Assembly (NCBI RefSeq): GCF_018333375.1
Contig: NZ_BORW01000001.1
Location: forward strand, 124,001 to 188,000
Direction: 5' to 3'
DNA: 64,000 bases
From: Paenibacillus cookii
GTDB taxonomy: Bacteria; Bacillota; Bacilli; Paenibacillales; Paenibacillaceae
In this document: one piece after another, positions 16,918 through 25,606 of the stretch
How the letters are laid out: each line of letters opens with the position of its first letter
How positions within the stretch are numbered: the stretch's first letter is position 1
Notes under the pieces: generated by a model
Database searches by the model: none
What the model was told of the DNA's origin: nothing
Seen by the model: the letters and a program-made list of their open reading frames with translations, nothing else
Program-made: the position numbers and the translations under genes

Positions 16918-18259
16918 CCTCCTTCATTCCCCATACCTGGCATGAAAGCTGACCGTCGCTTACTTTGATTTGGACCAAATCCCCAGGCTGTACGTCGTTT
17001 ATAGATTTGATGAGATGCTGCTCTTTTTCGTCGTATACGAGGCTGTATCCCCGCGCCATCACTTTCAGCGGGCTTAACGCGTCCAGATGGCGCACCGATT
17101 CGCGCAGCTGCGACTGTTTGTGCTTCAAAATGGACTGCATCAGCGCAACCAGCTGTTTGCGGCTCGCCTCGTTTCGTTTTTTGGCGTAGGAAAGCTGTTC
17201 CTGCGGATGGTACCGCATCAGGCCGTGGTGAATCCGGAGCCGTTTCTCGCGGCTCTGGTTCAGCGCCGCGCGCATGCTGCCGTTTAACCGCATATGCAGC
17301 ATGTCCAAGCGTTCGGCATGCTGCAGCAAATATCGCCGCGGGTGCATGAGCACCGGGGAACGCTGCAGCGACGCAAGCTGCTGGCGGCTGCGTTTGACCC
17401 GGTCGAGCAGCAGTTGTTTGAGCAGCCGCTCGAATTGGCGCAAACGATCCTGCAGCTCGGCCGCATGGGGAACCGCCAGCTCGGCGGCCGCCGTCGGCGT
17501 CGCGGCCCTGAGATCGGCCGCAAAATCGGCGATCGTAAAGTCCGTTTCGTGGCCTACGGCGGATATGACCGGGATCCGCGACTCGCGGATCGCCCGTGCC
17601 ACCGGCTCCTCGTTAAACGCCCACAGTTCCTCGAGCGAACCGCCGCCGCGGCCGACGATCAGCACGTCCGCCTCGTCCATCTCGTTCATGCTGCGGATGG
17701 CGCGAACGATCGATGCGGCCGCTCCTTTCCCCTGCACGAGCACCGGATAGAGCACCACCTTCGCTTGGGGATATCGCCGTCCGAGCGTAATGATGATATC
17801 CCGTACGGCCGCGCCCGTCGGCGAAGTGATGACGCCGACCGTCTCCGGGAATTCGGGAATCGGCCTTTTGCGTTCCGCGGCAAACAGCCCTTCTTCTTCG
17901 AGCTTTTTTTTCAGCTGCTCAAATGCCAAATACAAACTGCCGATGCCGTCCGGCTGCATATGCGTCGCGTAAAACTGGTACTGACCATCGCGTTCGTATA
18001 CCGTGACGTTGCCACGGGCAATGACTTTGGCGCCTTCCTTCGGCTTGAAGGGCAGCCTTTGGTTATGGGACGCAAACATGATGGCGCGAATCCGGCTGCC
18101 CTCATCCTTCAAAGTAAAGTACATATGCCCGCTCGAATGGTGCGTGAAATTCGAAATTTCGCCGCGAATCCACACGTCGGACAACAGGCGGTCCGAGTCG
18201 AGCTTCATCCGGATATACCGGTTCAAATCCTTGATCGATAAAATTCGCTGCGGTTCCAT
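16889..18259 (-). CDS. xseA: Exonuclease VII large subunit
   Basis: A 456-aa catalytic subunit. The N-terminal OB fold has LSDVWIRGEISNFTHHSSGHMYFTLKD split across strands. The nuclease domain has GVITSPTGAAVRDI, VLIVGRGGGSLEELWAFNEE and ISAVGHETDFTIADFAADLRAATPTAAAE, and a long coiled coil precedes the C-terminal strand. It degrades single-stranded DNA in repair together with XseB. ATG 18259 is preferred over ATG 18265 because of its distance from GCGGGGG. It begins 14 bp after folD. Confidence 0.96.
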   Translation of the reverse strand: MEPQRILSIKDLNRYIRMKLDSDRLLSDVWIRGEISNFTHHSSGHMYFTLKDEGSRIRAIMFASHNQRLPFKPKEGAKVIARGNVTVYERDGQYQFYATHMQPDGIGSLYLAFEQLKKKLEEEGLFAAERKRPIPEFPETVGVITSPTGAAVRDIIITLGRRYPQAKVVLYPVLVQGKGAAASIVRAIRSMNEMDEADVLIVGRGGGSLEELWAFNEEPVARAIRESRIPVISAVGHETDFTIADFAADLRAATPTAAAELAVPHAAELQDRLRQFERLLKQLLLDRVKRSRQQLASLQRSPVLMHPRRYLLQHAERLDMLHMRLNGSMRAALNQSREKRLRIHHGLMRYHPQEQLSYAKKRNEASRKQLVALMQSILKHKQSQLRESVRHLDALSPLKVMARGYSLVYDEKEQHLIKSINDVQPGDLVQIKVSDGQLSCQVWGMKEDGQIDGKGK

Positions 18260-18273
18260 GGCCATGCCCCCGC

Positions 18274-19131
18274 TTACACAAGCCCGTGATGGCGCTTTGC
18301 CGCGATGAGGGTGTTCTGCATGAGCATCGTAATGGTCATCGGACCGACGCCGCCCGGCACAGGCGTAATCGGACCGGACACTTCCTTCACGCTTTCGAAG
18401 TCGACGTCTCCCGCAAGCTTGCCGTTTTCGAGCCGGTTCATGCCCACGTCGATGACCACGGCTCCGGGTTTCACGTAGCTGGCGTCAATGAAATTGGCAC
18501 GGCCGATCGCAACGACCAGCACATCGGCTTGGCGCGCGATTTCCGCCATCCGCTCCGTACGGGAATGGCACATCGTCACGGTCGCGTTTTCCCGCTGAAG
18601 AAGAAGGGAAACCGGTTTGCCGACGATATTGCTTCGTCCGATGACGACCGCATGTTTGCCGGACAAAGAGATCCCCGCCCGTTTGATAAGCTCGATCACG
18701 CCGGCCGGCGTGCACGGAAGCAGGCTGTCGTCGCCGATGACGAGGTTCCCGACGTTCACCGGGTGGAAACCGTCGACGTCCTTGTCTACGGCAATCGCGT
18801 TGATCACGGCTTTTTCATCGATATGTCCGGGCAGGGGCAGCTGCACCAAGATGCCGTCGATGTCGCCCTTGCGGTTCAGCCGGTCCACCAAAGCAAGCAA
18901 ATCGGCTTGCGAGGTTTCGGCGGGCAGGCGGTGAACCTCGGAGTAAAACCCTAAATCGTGGCAAGCTTTTTCCTTGTTCCGAACGTACACCTGAGATGCC
19001 GGATCTTCCCCGACCAGCACGACGGCGAGGCCCGGAACGACGCCTTTGGCCGCCAATGCCCGCACTTCGCCGGCGATGCTGCCCCGGATCTCTTCGGATA
19101 CCTGTTTTCCGCTGATGATGGTTGCTGTCAT
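18274..19131 (-). CDS. folD: Bifunctional methylenetetrahydrofolate dehydrogenase/cyclohydrolase
   Basis: FolD interconverts 5,10-methylene- and 10-formyl-tetrahydrofolate using NADP. The 285-aa protein has the catalytic [13 protein letters not shown] (Tyr/Lys), [13 protein letters not shown], the nucleotide-binding [17 protein letters not shown] and the C-terminal [19 protein letters not shown]. The start is ATG 19131 with GGGGGAGAG upstream; the longer frame to 19191 has no ribosome site. It is in the operon between nusB and xseA. Confidence 0.97.
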   Translation of the reverse strand: MTATIISGKQVSEEIRGSIAGEVRALAAKGVVPGLAVVLVGEDPASQVYVRNKEKACHDLGFYSEVHRLPAETSQADLLALVDRLNRKGDIDGILVQLPLPGHIDEKAVINAIAVDKDVDGFHPVNVGNLVIGDDSLLPCTPAGVIELIKRAGISLSGKHAVVIGRSNIVGKPVSLLLQRENATVTMCHSRTERMAEIARQADVLVVAIGRANFIDASYVKPGAVVIDVGMNRLENGKLAGDVDFESVKEVSGPITPVPGGVGPMTITMLMQNTLIAAKRHHGLV

Positions 19132-19206
19132 TTTACTCTCTCCCCCGTAATTAGAATGGTCAAATCGATATGTGGGCTTCGGTAACGCCAAGCGGAAGCG
19201 GCAAGG

Positions 19207-19659
19207 TCAGGAAAGGGTGTTTTTCAGCTTGTCCACTTCGCGGATCATGTTCCCCAGCACGCCGTTGACGAATTTGCCGGATTCCTCGGTGCCGAAATGT
19301 TTGGACAGCTCGATCGCCTCGTTGACGGCCACTTTCGCCGGAACGTCGCTCGAATAGAGCAGCTCGTAAGCCGCCAAACGCAAAATTTGCCGGTCGACCC
19401 GCGACAAACGGCTGATTTGCCAGCCTTTCAAATAATTTTCGAGCAGGCCGTCGATGGCTTGTTTCTGGCTCCATACGCCGTTGACCAGAGTCAGCACGTA
19501 ATTTTTCAGCTCGATTCCGTTCGTGATGACGCGTTCCGTATCGTTTTCCTCGGCGGCCTCATCCAGCAGCATATTGACGGCTTCTTCGCTGCCCACTTCA
19601 TTCATTTCCATTTGGTACAGACTTTGCACGACGATTTCCCTTGCCAAACGTCTTTTCAT
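19207..19659 (-). CDS. nusB: Transcription antitermination factor NusB
   Basis: A 150-aa all-helical RNA-binding protein that acts with NusE/S10 at boxA to keep rRNA transcription processive. Recognisable features are RRLAREIVVQSLYQMEMN at the N-terminus, LSRVDRQILRLAAYELLY in the middle and KVAVNEAIELSKHFGTEESGKFVNGVL at the C-terminus, each in conserved position. AGGAGG precedes the ATG by six bases. It is followed by folD after about 75 bp. Confidence 0.96.
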   Translation of the reverse strand: MKRRLAREIVVQSLYQMEMNEVGSEEAVNMLLDEAAEENDTERVITNGIELKNYVLTLVNGVWSQKQAIDGLLENYLKGWQISRLSRVDRQILRLAAYELLYSSDVPAKVAVNEAIELSKHFGTEESGKFVNGVLGNMIREVDKLKNTLS

Positions 19660-19841
19660 TTTGTTCCTCCTGAACCTGTCATTTATGGCACTTATCTTTA
19701 TTATGGGTTACTGCGGATTGTTGCAATCTCCTATGGCAAAGGTTTTTCAAAGCATTTCCGCAAAAAAACCGCGATACGTTTCACCAGAAAATGGGCGTTA
19801 TGAAGCTGCAGCTCTTTTTTCCGGAGAAAGCATATCACGGT

Positions 19842-20078
19842 TCATTTAAAAGGGCGCCAGCGCTCGGAAAGCCATTTCCGCATCTCATCCCAGCGAAAAA
19901 CGGACTCCATGCGCAAGTCTTTCCGCTTGCCGACGGCATATCCTATGAACACAACCAATGCAAAGAACAACATATCCCAAAATCCCGCGATCAAATAAAT
20001 AAAACCAAAGAAAATTCCGCCGGCGATGCCGACGATCCGTCCTCTGTGACTCTCCCATACTTCCTTCAAGAATGCCAT
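19842..20078 (-). CDS. DUF2273 small membrane protein
   Basis: A 78-aa protein with two adjacent transmembrane segments (about residues 14-30 and 35-52) and a basic C-terminal tail, typical of DUF2273. Such proteins are encoded next to Asp23/AmaP envelope-stress genes in Gram-positive bacteria, as here: it starts 12 bp after amaP, with GGGGTGG upstream. Its precise role is unknown; a membrane partner for AmaP/Asp23 is inferred from position. Confidence 0.8.
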   Translation of the reverse strand: MAFLKEVWESHRGRIVGIAGGIFFGFIYLIAGFWDMLFFALVVFIGYAVGKRKDLRMESVFRWDEMRKWLSERWRPFK

Positions 20079-20090
20079 GGAAGACCACCC

Positions 20091-20630
20091 CTATTCCACT
20101 CTGCTCTTCATGGCCGTCGACTGGGCCACATTCGCGATATATACCGCCACATTCGATACCGGAATGCCCGTCGTCTCCTGAAGATAATCATGTACCTGCT
20201 TTTGAATGTCGGTCGTCATGGTCGGAATCGAAACGTCGCCTTCGACCACCGCCCGGATCTTGATTTCAAGCCCGGCTTCGGACACGCGGATCCGCGCCTT
20301 CAAATCTTTGGCTCCCCGGATGCGGGCTGCCGCCTTCAGGCATAAATTCTCGATCGTTTCCACCGATATTTGGATGTCCCCGTATTCGGTGCGTTGGTCG
20401 ATCGAAGGAATTTGCGTACGATCTCGGCGGATCGAGATATAGAAAAATCGGACGCTAAGCAAAAACAAGACGGCGGCAATGACCAGCAGCGTGATTTCCA
20501 GTGTGGACGCATCCATGTATTCTCCCAAACCGGGAACCAAGCCGCTTAACCGGAGGAGGGCAAATACGCTTATGATTCCGATGCTCAAGCTGTAAATAAA
20601 GAGCAAAAATCTATCCAGTATTTTAGCCAC
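20091..20630 (-). CDS. amaP: Alkaline shock membrane anchor protein AmaP
   Basis: A 179-aa protein with two N-terminal transmembrane helices (residues 6-28 and 45-65) and a cytosolic domain that itself has an Asp23-like fold (IQISVETIENLCLKAA, LEIKIRAVVEGDVSIPTM). In Staphylococcus, AmaP tethers Asp23 to the membrane. The GTG start has GGAGG eleven bases upstream. It sits between the asp23 and DUF2273 genes, so a three-gene membrane stress module is likely. Confidence 0.83.
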   Translation of the reverse strand: MAKILDRFLLFIYSLSIGIISVFALLRLSGLVPGLGEYMDASTLEITLLVIAAVLFLLSVRFFYISIRRDRTQIPSIDQRTEYGDIQISVETIENLCLKAAARIRGAKDLKARIRVSEAGLEIKIRAVVEGDVSIPTMTTDIQKQVHDYLQETTGIPVSNVAVYIANVAQSTAMKSRVE

Positions 20631-20656
20631 GAACGGCGCAGCCTCCTTAAATTAGA

Positions 20657-20685
20657 GTAAACCCTCGACGTTCGTCGGGGGTTAC
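20657..20685. repeat. Intergenic hairpin between asp23 and amaP
   Basis: A near-perfect inverted repeat (GTAAACCCTCGACG against CGTCGGGGGTTAC) without a T-run on either strand. It lies inside the stress operon and may limit read-through or protect the 3' end of the asp23 message. Confidence 0.45.
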
Positions 20686-20745
20686 GGATACGGAATGAAC
20701 CCGGAAGCACGGCATGTTTCCAGGGCTCATTCCTTCGGTCATCTC

Positions 20746-21156
20746 TTATTTCACGCGTTGTTGCGTCAAATCGATTTCTTCCGTTCTTTCGGCGCTTTTG
20801 AAATGAACGTCATGAATATGCACGTTCACTTCCACGACGTTCAAGCCGGTCATCATTTCGATCGATCGTTTGACGTTGCGCTGAATTTCGGTAGCGACTT
20901 GAGGCAGCCGGTTCCCGTATTCGATGATAACGGAAACGTCAACGGCCGCTTCGCGCTGCCCGACTTCCACCTTTACGCCTTTGGACAGGTTTTTGCGTCC
21001 AAGCAGCTCGGCGATGCCTCCGGCAAAACCGCCGCTCATGCCGGCTACGCCTTTGACCTCGACGGTCGCCAGTCCCGCAATCACTTCAATGACTTCGGGC
21101 GCAATCTGGATTTCGCCGATTTCGGTACGTTCAAACTCATTCGGTTCCGTGCTCAT
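20746..21156 (-). CDS. asp23: Asp23/Gls24 envelope stress protein
   Basis: A 136-aa cytosolic protein of the Asp23 family (B. subtilis YqhY is at the equivalent place). Features are GEIQIAPEVIEVIAGLATVEVKG in conserved register, GGFAGGIAELLGRKNLSKGVKVEVG, and VNVHIHDVHF near the C-terminus. Family members coat the inner membrane face through AmaP and affect cell-wall stress responses; YqhY has been linked to acetyl-CoA carboxylase control. It has its own promoter just downstream of accC. Confidence 0.9.
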   Translation of the reverse strand: MSTEPNEFERTEIGEIQIAPEVIEVIAGLATVEVKGVAGMSGGFAGGIAELLGRKNLSKGVKVEVGQREAAVDVSVIIEYGNRLPQVATEIQRNVKRSIEMMTGLNVVEVNVHIHDVHFKSAERTEEIDLTQQRVK

Positions 21157-21227
21157 TATGGCTTAACACACCTTTCGGATAAGATGGATAAGAAGCACAC
21201 CTTTCTGGACGCCGCATAATCACTCAT

Positions 21228-21256
21228 ACTATAACATTCGGGGCGATTCGTGACAA
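21228..21256 (-). promoter_or_regulatory. Sigma-A promoter of asp23
   Basis: On the minus strand TTGTCA (21256-21251), 17 bases and TATAGT (21233-21228). It lies between the accC stop (21271) and the asp23 start, so asp23-amaP-DUF2273 can be transcribed apart from accBC. Confidence 0.65.
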
Positions 21257-21270
21257 ACGTCCGCGGAGGC

Positions 21271-22614
21271 TTATATCTCGTTTTCCTCTAAAAATTTGAT
21301 ATCGAAGTCGCCTCTGTTGAAGGTCGGATGATCCAGAAGCTTCATATGGAAAGGAATCGTCGTGTGAATTCCCTCCACGGCGAACTCGGATAACGCGCGT
21401 TTCATCTTGGCGATCGCTTCGTCGCGCGTCGGCGCCCATACGATCAGCTTCGCGATCATCGAATCGTAATACGGAGGAATGGTATACCCCTGATAAGCGG
21501 CGCTGTCAACCCGCACGCCCGGTCCTCCCGGCGGCAAGTAAAACTGGATTTTTCCTGCAGCAGGCATAAAGTTCCGATCCGGATCTTCGGCGTTGATGCG
21601 GCATTCGATGGAGCTGCCGCTGATCACGACGTCGTCTTGGTTAAAGGAAAGCGGATTGCCCTCCGCCACCGAAACCATTTCTTTAATCAAATCCACGCCC
21701 GTAACCATCTCGGTCACCGGATGCTCCACCTGGATGCGCGTATTCATTTCCATGAAGTAAAACTGACCATCCGGTCCGAGCAAAAACTCGAGCGTGCCCG
21801 CGCCGGAATAGTTTACGGCCTGCGCGGCGCGAACGGCCGCTTCGCCCATGCGCTGGCGCACTTCCGGGGAAAGCACCGGACACGGGGATTCTTCGACGAG
21901 CTTTTGTCTGCGGCGCTGCACGGAACAATCGCGTTCGCCCAAATGGACCGCGTTCCCGTAATTGTCGGCCATCACCTGAATTTCGACGTGCTTCATGCCG
22001 GTGAGGAACTTCTCCAGGTAAACGCCTGCGTTGCCGAAGGCTTTCTGCGCTTCCTGCTGAGCGGCCGTGATTTGCTTGATCAGGGTTTCTTCGTCTTCGG
22101 CGATGCGGATGCCTTTGCCCCCGCCGCCGGCCGTCGCTTTGATGATCAATGGATAACCGATATCCCGGCCGATCATCACGGCCTCCTCGATGTTTTCGAC
22201 CAAGCCGTCCGAGCCGGGGATGACCGGCACGCCGGCCGCTTTCATCGTTTGCTTGGCGACCGATTTATCGCCCATCTTGTTGATGGCATCCGCCGACGGG
22301 CCGATGAACGTAATGTTGCAGGATTCGCAAATTTCGGCGAAGTCGGCGTTTTCGGCAAGGAATCCGTAACCCGGATGTACCGCGTCGCACTCCGTCAACG
22401 TCGCCACGCTCATGATGTTCGTAATGTTCAAGTAGCTGTCTTTGGACGTGGTAGGTCCGATACAGTAAGCTTCGTCCGCAAGACGGACGTGAAGCGCATC
22501 CTTGTCCGCTTCGGAATAGACCGCAACCGTCGAAATGCCCAGCTCTCGGCAAGCGCGAATGATACGGACGGCAATTTCGCCGCGGTTGGCGATCAGGATT
22601 TTTTGGAATTTCAT
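21271..22614 (-). CDS. accC: Biotin carboxylase subunit of acetyl-CoA carboxylase
   Basis: A 447-aa ATP-grasp enzyme that carboxylates biotin on AccB, the first step of fatty-acid synthesis. Visible motifs are [22 protein letters not shown], the glycine-rich loop [32 protein letters not shown] and [26 protein letters not shown] precedes ATG 22614. It follows accB by 28 bp. AccA and AccD are not in the window. Confidence 0.98.
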   Translation of the reverse strand: MKFQKILIANRGEIAVRIIRACRELGISTVAVYSEADKDALHVRLADEAYCIGPTTSKDSYLNITNIMSVATLTECDAVHPGYGFLAENADFAEICESCNITFIGPSADAINKMGDKSVAKQTMKAAGVPVIPGSDGLVENIEEAVMIGRDIGYPLIIKATAGGGGKGIRIAEDEETLIKQITAAQQEAQKAFGNAGVYLEKFLTGMKHVEIQVMADNYGNAVHLGERDCSVQRRRQKLVEESPCPVLSPEVRQRMGEAAVRAAQAVNYSGAGTLEFLLGPDGQFYFMEMNTRIQVEHPVTEMVTGVDLIKEMVSVAEGNPLSFNQDDVVISGSSIECRINAEDPDRNFMPAAGKIQFYLPPGGPGVRVDSAAYQGYTIPPYYDSMIAKLIVWAPTRDEAIAKMKRALSEFAVEGIHTTIPFHMKLLDHPTFNRGDFDIKFLEENEI

Positions 22615-22642
22615 GCAGATAACCTCCCTTTCGAATGCGGTG

Positions 22643-23137
22643 TTATTCCGTTTTCACCAGAAACAGAGGCTGCCCGTATTCAACCAATTGTCCGTTTTCC
22701 ACGAGAATTTCGACGATTTCGCCTTTCACTTCGGCTTCGAGTTCGTTCATCAGCTTCATGGCTTCAAGAATGCAGACGACCGTTTTTTCATTGACCTTGT
22801 CCCCTACGTTCACGAACGGGCCCTTTTCAGGGGAAGGCGATCTGTAGAACGTGCCGACCATCGGGGATACGATTTTATGTAGGTTGGGATCGGCTGCTTT
22901 CGCTTCGGCTGCCGGCTGCTGGGCGGCTTCCGCTGCCGCAGCAGGGTTCTGGAATTGGGGAGCGGCCTGCTGCGGAACCTGAACGTACTGCGCAGGTACG
23001 GACGGCGCTGCAACAACCTCGGTTTTGTTTGCTTTGCGGATCGTTAAATGAGTTCCTTCCAATTCAATATCCAGTTCATGTACAGAGGTCTGATCGACCA
23101 ATTGTATCAACTCTTTAATCTCGCTTAACTTCAACAT
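22643..23137 (-). CDS. accB: Biotin carboxyl carrier protein
   Basis: A 164-aa BCCP. A helical N-terminal domain ([22 protein letters not shown]), an Ala/Pro/Gln-rich linker and a C-terminal biotinyl domain with the lysine in [16 protein letters not shown]. Met137-type EAMKLM is the biotinylation signature. The start ATG 23137 follows GAAGGAG by ten bases; an upstream extension has no family similarity. It heads the accBC operon. Confidence 0.95.
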   Translation of the reverse strand: MLKLSEIKELIQLVDQTSVHELDIELEGTHLTIRKANKTEVVAAPSVPAQYVQVPQQAAPQFQNPAAAAEAAQQPAAEAKAADPNLHKIVSPMVGTFYRSPSPEKGPFVNVGDKVNEKTVVCILEAMKLMNELEAEVKGEIVEILVENGQLVEYGQPLFLVKTE

Positions 23138-23157
23138 GTACAATTCACTCCTTCGAG

Positions 23158-23212
23158 GGAAGCTTTCGGAAGCTTCCGGACATACATACACATAACGATA
23201 AGTATTATATCA
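23158..23212 (-). promoter_or_regulatory. Promoter and tandem repeat of accBC leader
   Basis: An extended -10 TGATATAAT (minus strand 23212-23204) is followed, between the start site and the ribosome site, by GGAAGCTTTC-GGAAGCTTCC (23158-23177). This is two head-to-tail near-palindromic decamers and may bind a regulator or pair in RNA. It does not resemble the FapR operator known from B. subtilis. Confidence 0.5.
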
Positions 23213-23228
23213 TAAACAAGCAAAATGG

Positions 23229-23256
23229 AAAGAGTCCGGGGAAATCCGGACTCTTT
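23229..23256 (-). terminator. Terminator of the spoIIIA operon
   Basis: AAAGAGTCCGG and CCGGACTCTTT form an 11-bp stem around a 6-nt loop, with a T-rich minus-strand tail (CCATTTTGC). It lies 25 bp after the spoIIIAH stop and just upstream of the accB promoter. Confidence 0.75.
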
Positions 23257-23281
23257 CGACATATTCCGTGCTTACCGCATC

Positions 23282-24157
23282 TTATGGCGCCATGTATTGA
23301 ACGCTCACTTTGTCCTGGGTGACGTTCAGCTCTTTCATCACCAGTTCAACGATGCTGACGGCCTGCTTCACGTCCGGTTTGTCGCTGAGGACAAGCACTT
23401 GGTATTTATCATTTTCTTCTTTGATAAACGCGTTGGCGAAGGAATATTTATGCTCCAGCTCCTCCTCGATGCCCTTGATTTTTTCTGTTTTCGTTTCCAG
23501 CGCGTTCAGTTCTTCGCTTGCTTTCGCGGTTTCAGCGGGATCCTTGCTCATGTCGTTCATGGCAGCCAGCAGATCGTTATATTTGGACTCGTTTTTTTGG
23601 TCCCGTTCCATCAGGTAGGAGTCGAACAGGCTGGAGGCGGAGCTTTTTTGGGCAGCCACTTCCTTCAGCACTTCATCGTCGCTTTTTCCGGCTTGCGCTT
23701 CCTTGCCGTTATCCGTTTTTCCCTTCGAAGCCGTTTTTTCCTCTGCGGCCGCATCCTTGGAAGCGGCGTCCTTGCCGTCCGTCTGAGCCGTCGTTTTGTC
23801 GCTGCTTTCTTTTGAAGCATCCTTCGCCGCGTCTTTCGTCGTGTCCTTGGCCGTGTCCTTGGCGGCTTCCTTGGAAGCATCCGCGCTTCCTGCGTCCGTT
23901 TTGGCGGCGGCCGCATTCTCGTTGACTTTGCCGTCGGTGATCACTTCGGTTACTTCCACTCCGCTTTCCGTCGTCGTCTTGGACGCCGTTTCCTTGGCGG
24001 ACGACTTATCCGCGCCGCTCACCTGCTGGCTGTCGGCAACCGGGGTTTTCGGCGTTTTCGACGATCCCGAGTCCTCCGTAAACAGGTAGTAAGCGGATAA
24101 CACAACCATCAAGCTCAGCATGGACACCAACCAAATCGTTTGTCTTTTACTGTTCAT
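23282..24157 (-). CDS. spoIIIAH: Stage III sporulation protein SpoIIIAH
   Basis: Mother-cell membrane protein whose external YscJ/FliF-like ring domain binds SpoIIQ across the intermembrane space. The 291-aa protein has one transmembrane helix (residues 8-26). A very long Lys/Ala/Asp/Ser-rich linker with repeated KDxx units occupies about residues 45-165, and the ring domain starts at EVLKEVAAQKSSAS and ends TQDKVSVQYMAP. The B. subtilis protein is about 218 aa; the linker accounts for the difference. GAGGAGG precedes the ATG. Confidence 0.93.
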   Translation of the reverse strand: MNSKRQTIWLVSMLSLMVVLSAYYLFTEDSGSSKTPKTPVADSQQVSGADKSSAKETASKTTTESGVEVTEVITDGKVNENAAAAKTDAGSADASKEAAKDTAKDTTKDAAKDASKESSDKTTAQTDGKDAASKDAAAEEKTASKGKTDNGKEAQAGKSDDEVLKEVAAQKSSASSLFDSYLMERDQKNESKYNDLLAAMNDMSKDPAETAKASEELNALETKTEKIKGIEEELEHKYSFANAFIKEENDKYQVLVLSDKPDVKQAVSIVELVMKELNVTQDKVSVQYMAP

Positions 24158-24202
24158 TCGTTAAATCCTCCTCAAATTTGAACTCATTATTTGAATTGCT
24201 GC

Positions 24203-24844
24203 CTACCCCTGTTTGCGCGGAACGACCGAGATCCGGTATTCCGGAACGTTCAGCCCTTTTTCGACCGCATCGACGATCAGCTGTTTGACGACCTCGTTTT
24301 CGGCGCCTTTGGCGACGACCAGGACGCCGCGGATTTGCGGTTTCACCCTCTTCGTAACGATCGGGGCCTGGGTGCCTGACTGCTCGTATGTAACCACTTC
24401 CCCGTCCCGCGTATATTGCGTCGTGCGGCGTTTGCCTCCGTTCGCGTCGTTTTCGTCCGATTGCTGCTGCGAATCCTTTATGTTTTTCTGGTAAACCACT
24501 TCTTCCGTCGAATCCACGTTGACCAGGACGTCAACGGTGCCCACTCCGACGATTTTTTCGAGGATCTCCTTCATCTTGTTTTCGGCGTCTTCTTCGATGC
24601 TGCTGAAGGCGTTCCTTTCCCCGCCGTGCTCCGGGGAGCTTTCGTTGACGGTCGGTTGCGCCGGCGGTTCGCGGCCGATGTTTTCGTTATCCAGCTTTTT
24701 GACGTTGACGAAGGAATTGAAGAGGACGATCGCCACACCGATCAGGCCGACGATGATCAGCCAGCGGAAGGTGTTGATCCTGCTGCCGCTGCCCTGCCCT
24801 CCGCCTCCGATCCACTGCTCCAGTTTCTTGAACCATTTCCCCAC
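24203..24844 (-). CDS. spoIIIAG: Stage III sporulation protein SpoIIIAG
   Basis: A 213-aa ring-forming component of the SpoIIIA-SpoIIQ channel. One transmembrane helix (about residues 28-45, WLIIVGLIGVAIVLFNSFV) precedes a region with VGTVDVLVNVDSTEEVVYQKN and a conserved C-terminus IRGVLVVAKGAENEVVKQLIVDAVEKGLNV in two parts. The GTG at 24853 lies inside the ribosome site; GTG 24844 (MGKWFKKLEQ) is the better start. It begins 15 bp after spoIIIAF. Confidence 0.94.
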   Translation of the reverse strand: MGKWFKKLEQWIGGGGQGSGSRINTFRWLIIVGLIGVAIVLFNSFVNVKKLDNENIGREPPAQPTVNESSPEHGGERNAFSSIEEDAENKMKEILEKIVGVGTVDVLVNVDSTEEVVYQKNIKDSQQQSDENDANGGKRRTTQYTRDGEVVTYEQSGTQAPIVTKRVKPQIRGVLVVAKGAENEVVKQLIVDAVEKGLNVPEYRISVVPRKQG

Positions 24845-24859
24845 GTTTATCACCTCTTT

Positions 24860-25591
24860 TTATAGCTTCCCGTTTTCGGCTGTTCCGTTTCGGACGGCGA
24901 TGATCTCCGGGTCGATTCCCCATTCGCTTCCGATGATTCGTTTGATGGCTTCCGCGTTCGCGCCGCCGTTCTCCTCGCTGCTCGCCGCCGCTTCCTGTCC
25001 CGATTCCGTGCCGCTTGGATTTTCCTTTGGCGGGCCGCCGATTTCGATCTGCACGGGGAGCACCGGATCGATTCGGATTTCGCCGGACGCCGGCGGGGCG
25101 GCAGCCGTTTCTTCCGAGGCGGGCCCTGCTTTTATCGTGACGGTCACGTTTTTGATATAGGGGCTCTGGTTCGCGTCCTGCGCCGTCCCCTCCGGCATCG
25201 CCAGGACCACCGCCACGTCCGCGCCTTGCTCCCCGCTTTCCTTGCGGATCTGGTCTTTCATCTTCGCGGCGACTTCGCGTGCCGCCCATTCGAGGGACTG
25301 CTTCTGCTGCCGGGTTTGCAGCTGCTTCGCTTCGTCCATGATCTGCTGCAGGCTGCCTTTTCCTCCGGCCTCGTGGCTCTGGTTCATGCCGTTAAACACG
25401 GCCGCGATCTTGATGTCCGCCGCATCGGTCAGTATTTTGATCAGCGGCCCGAGGAGCGTGAGCAGGATCAGCAGGCTCAGCACCAGCTTGACGTAACGCT
25501 CCATGGAGCGGCTCGGAAGGATGAGATCCACGAAGGAGGCCAGCAGAACCACCATAATCACTTCTTTCAGCCAACTGCTCAGCCAGGCCAT
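24860..25591 (-). CDS. spoIIIAF: Stage III sporulation protein SpoIIIAF
   Basis: A 243-aa protein with two N-terminal transmembrane helices (residues 12-28 and 36-53, separated by a short loop PSRSMERYVK) and a soluble ring-type domain containing ALPEGTAQDANQSPYIKNVTVTI-like strands. Part of the mother-cell export apparatus. The middle and end are rich in Ala/Glu/Gly and poorly conserved in this family. ATG 25591 follows AAGGAGG by seven bases. Confidence 0.92.
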   Translation of the reverse strand: MAWLSSWLKEVIMVVLLASFVDLILPSRSMERYVKLVLSLLILLTLLGPLIKILTDAADIKIAAVFNGMNQSHEAGGKGSLQQIMDEAKQLQTRQQKQSLEWAAREVAAKMKDQIRKESGEQGADVAVVLAMPEGTAQDANQSPYIKNVTVTIKAGPASEETAAAPPASGEIRIDPVLPVQIEIGGPPKENPSGTESGQEAAASSEENGGANAEAIKRIIGSEWGIDPEIIAVRNGTAENGKL

Positions 25592-25606
25592 CTTACGCCT
25601 CCTTCC

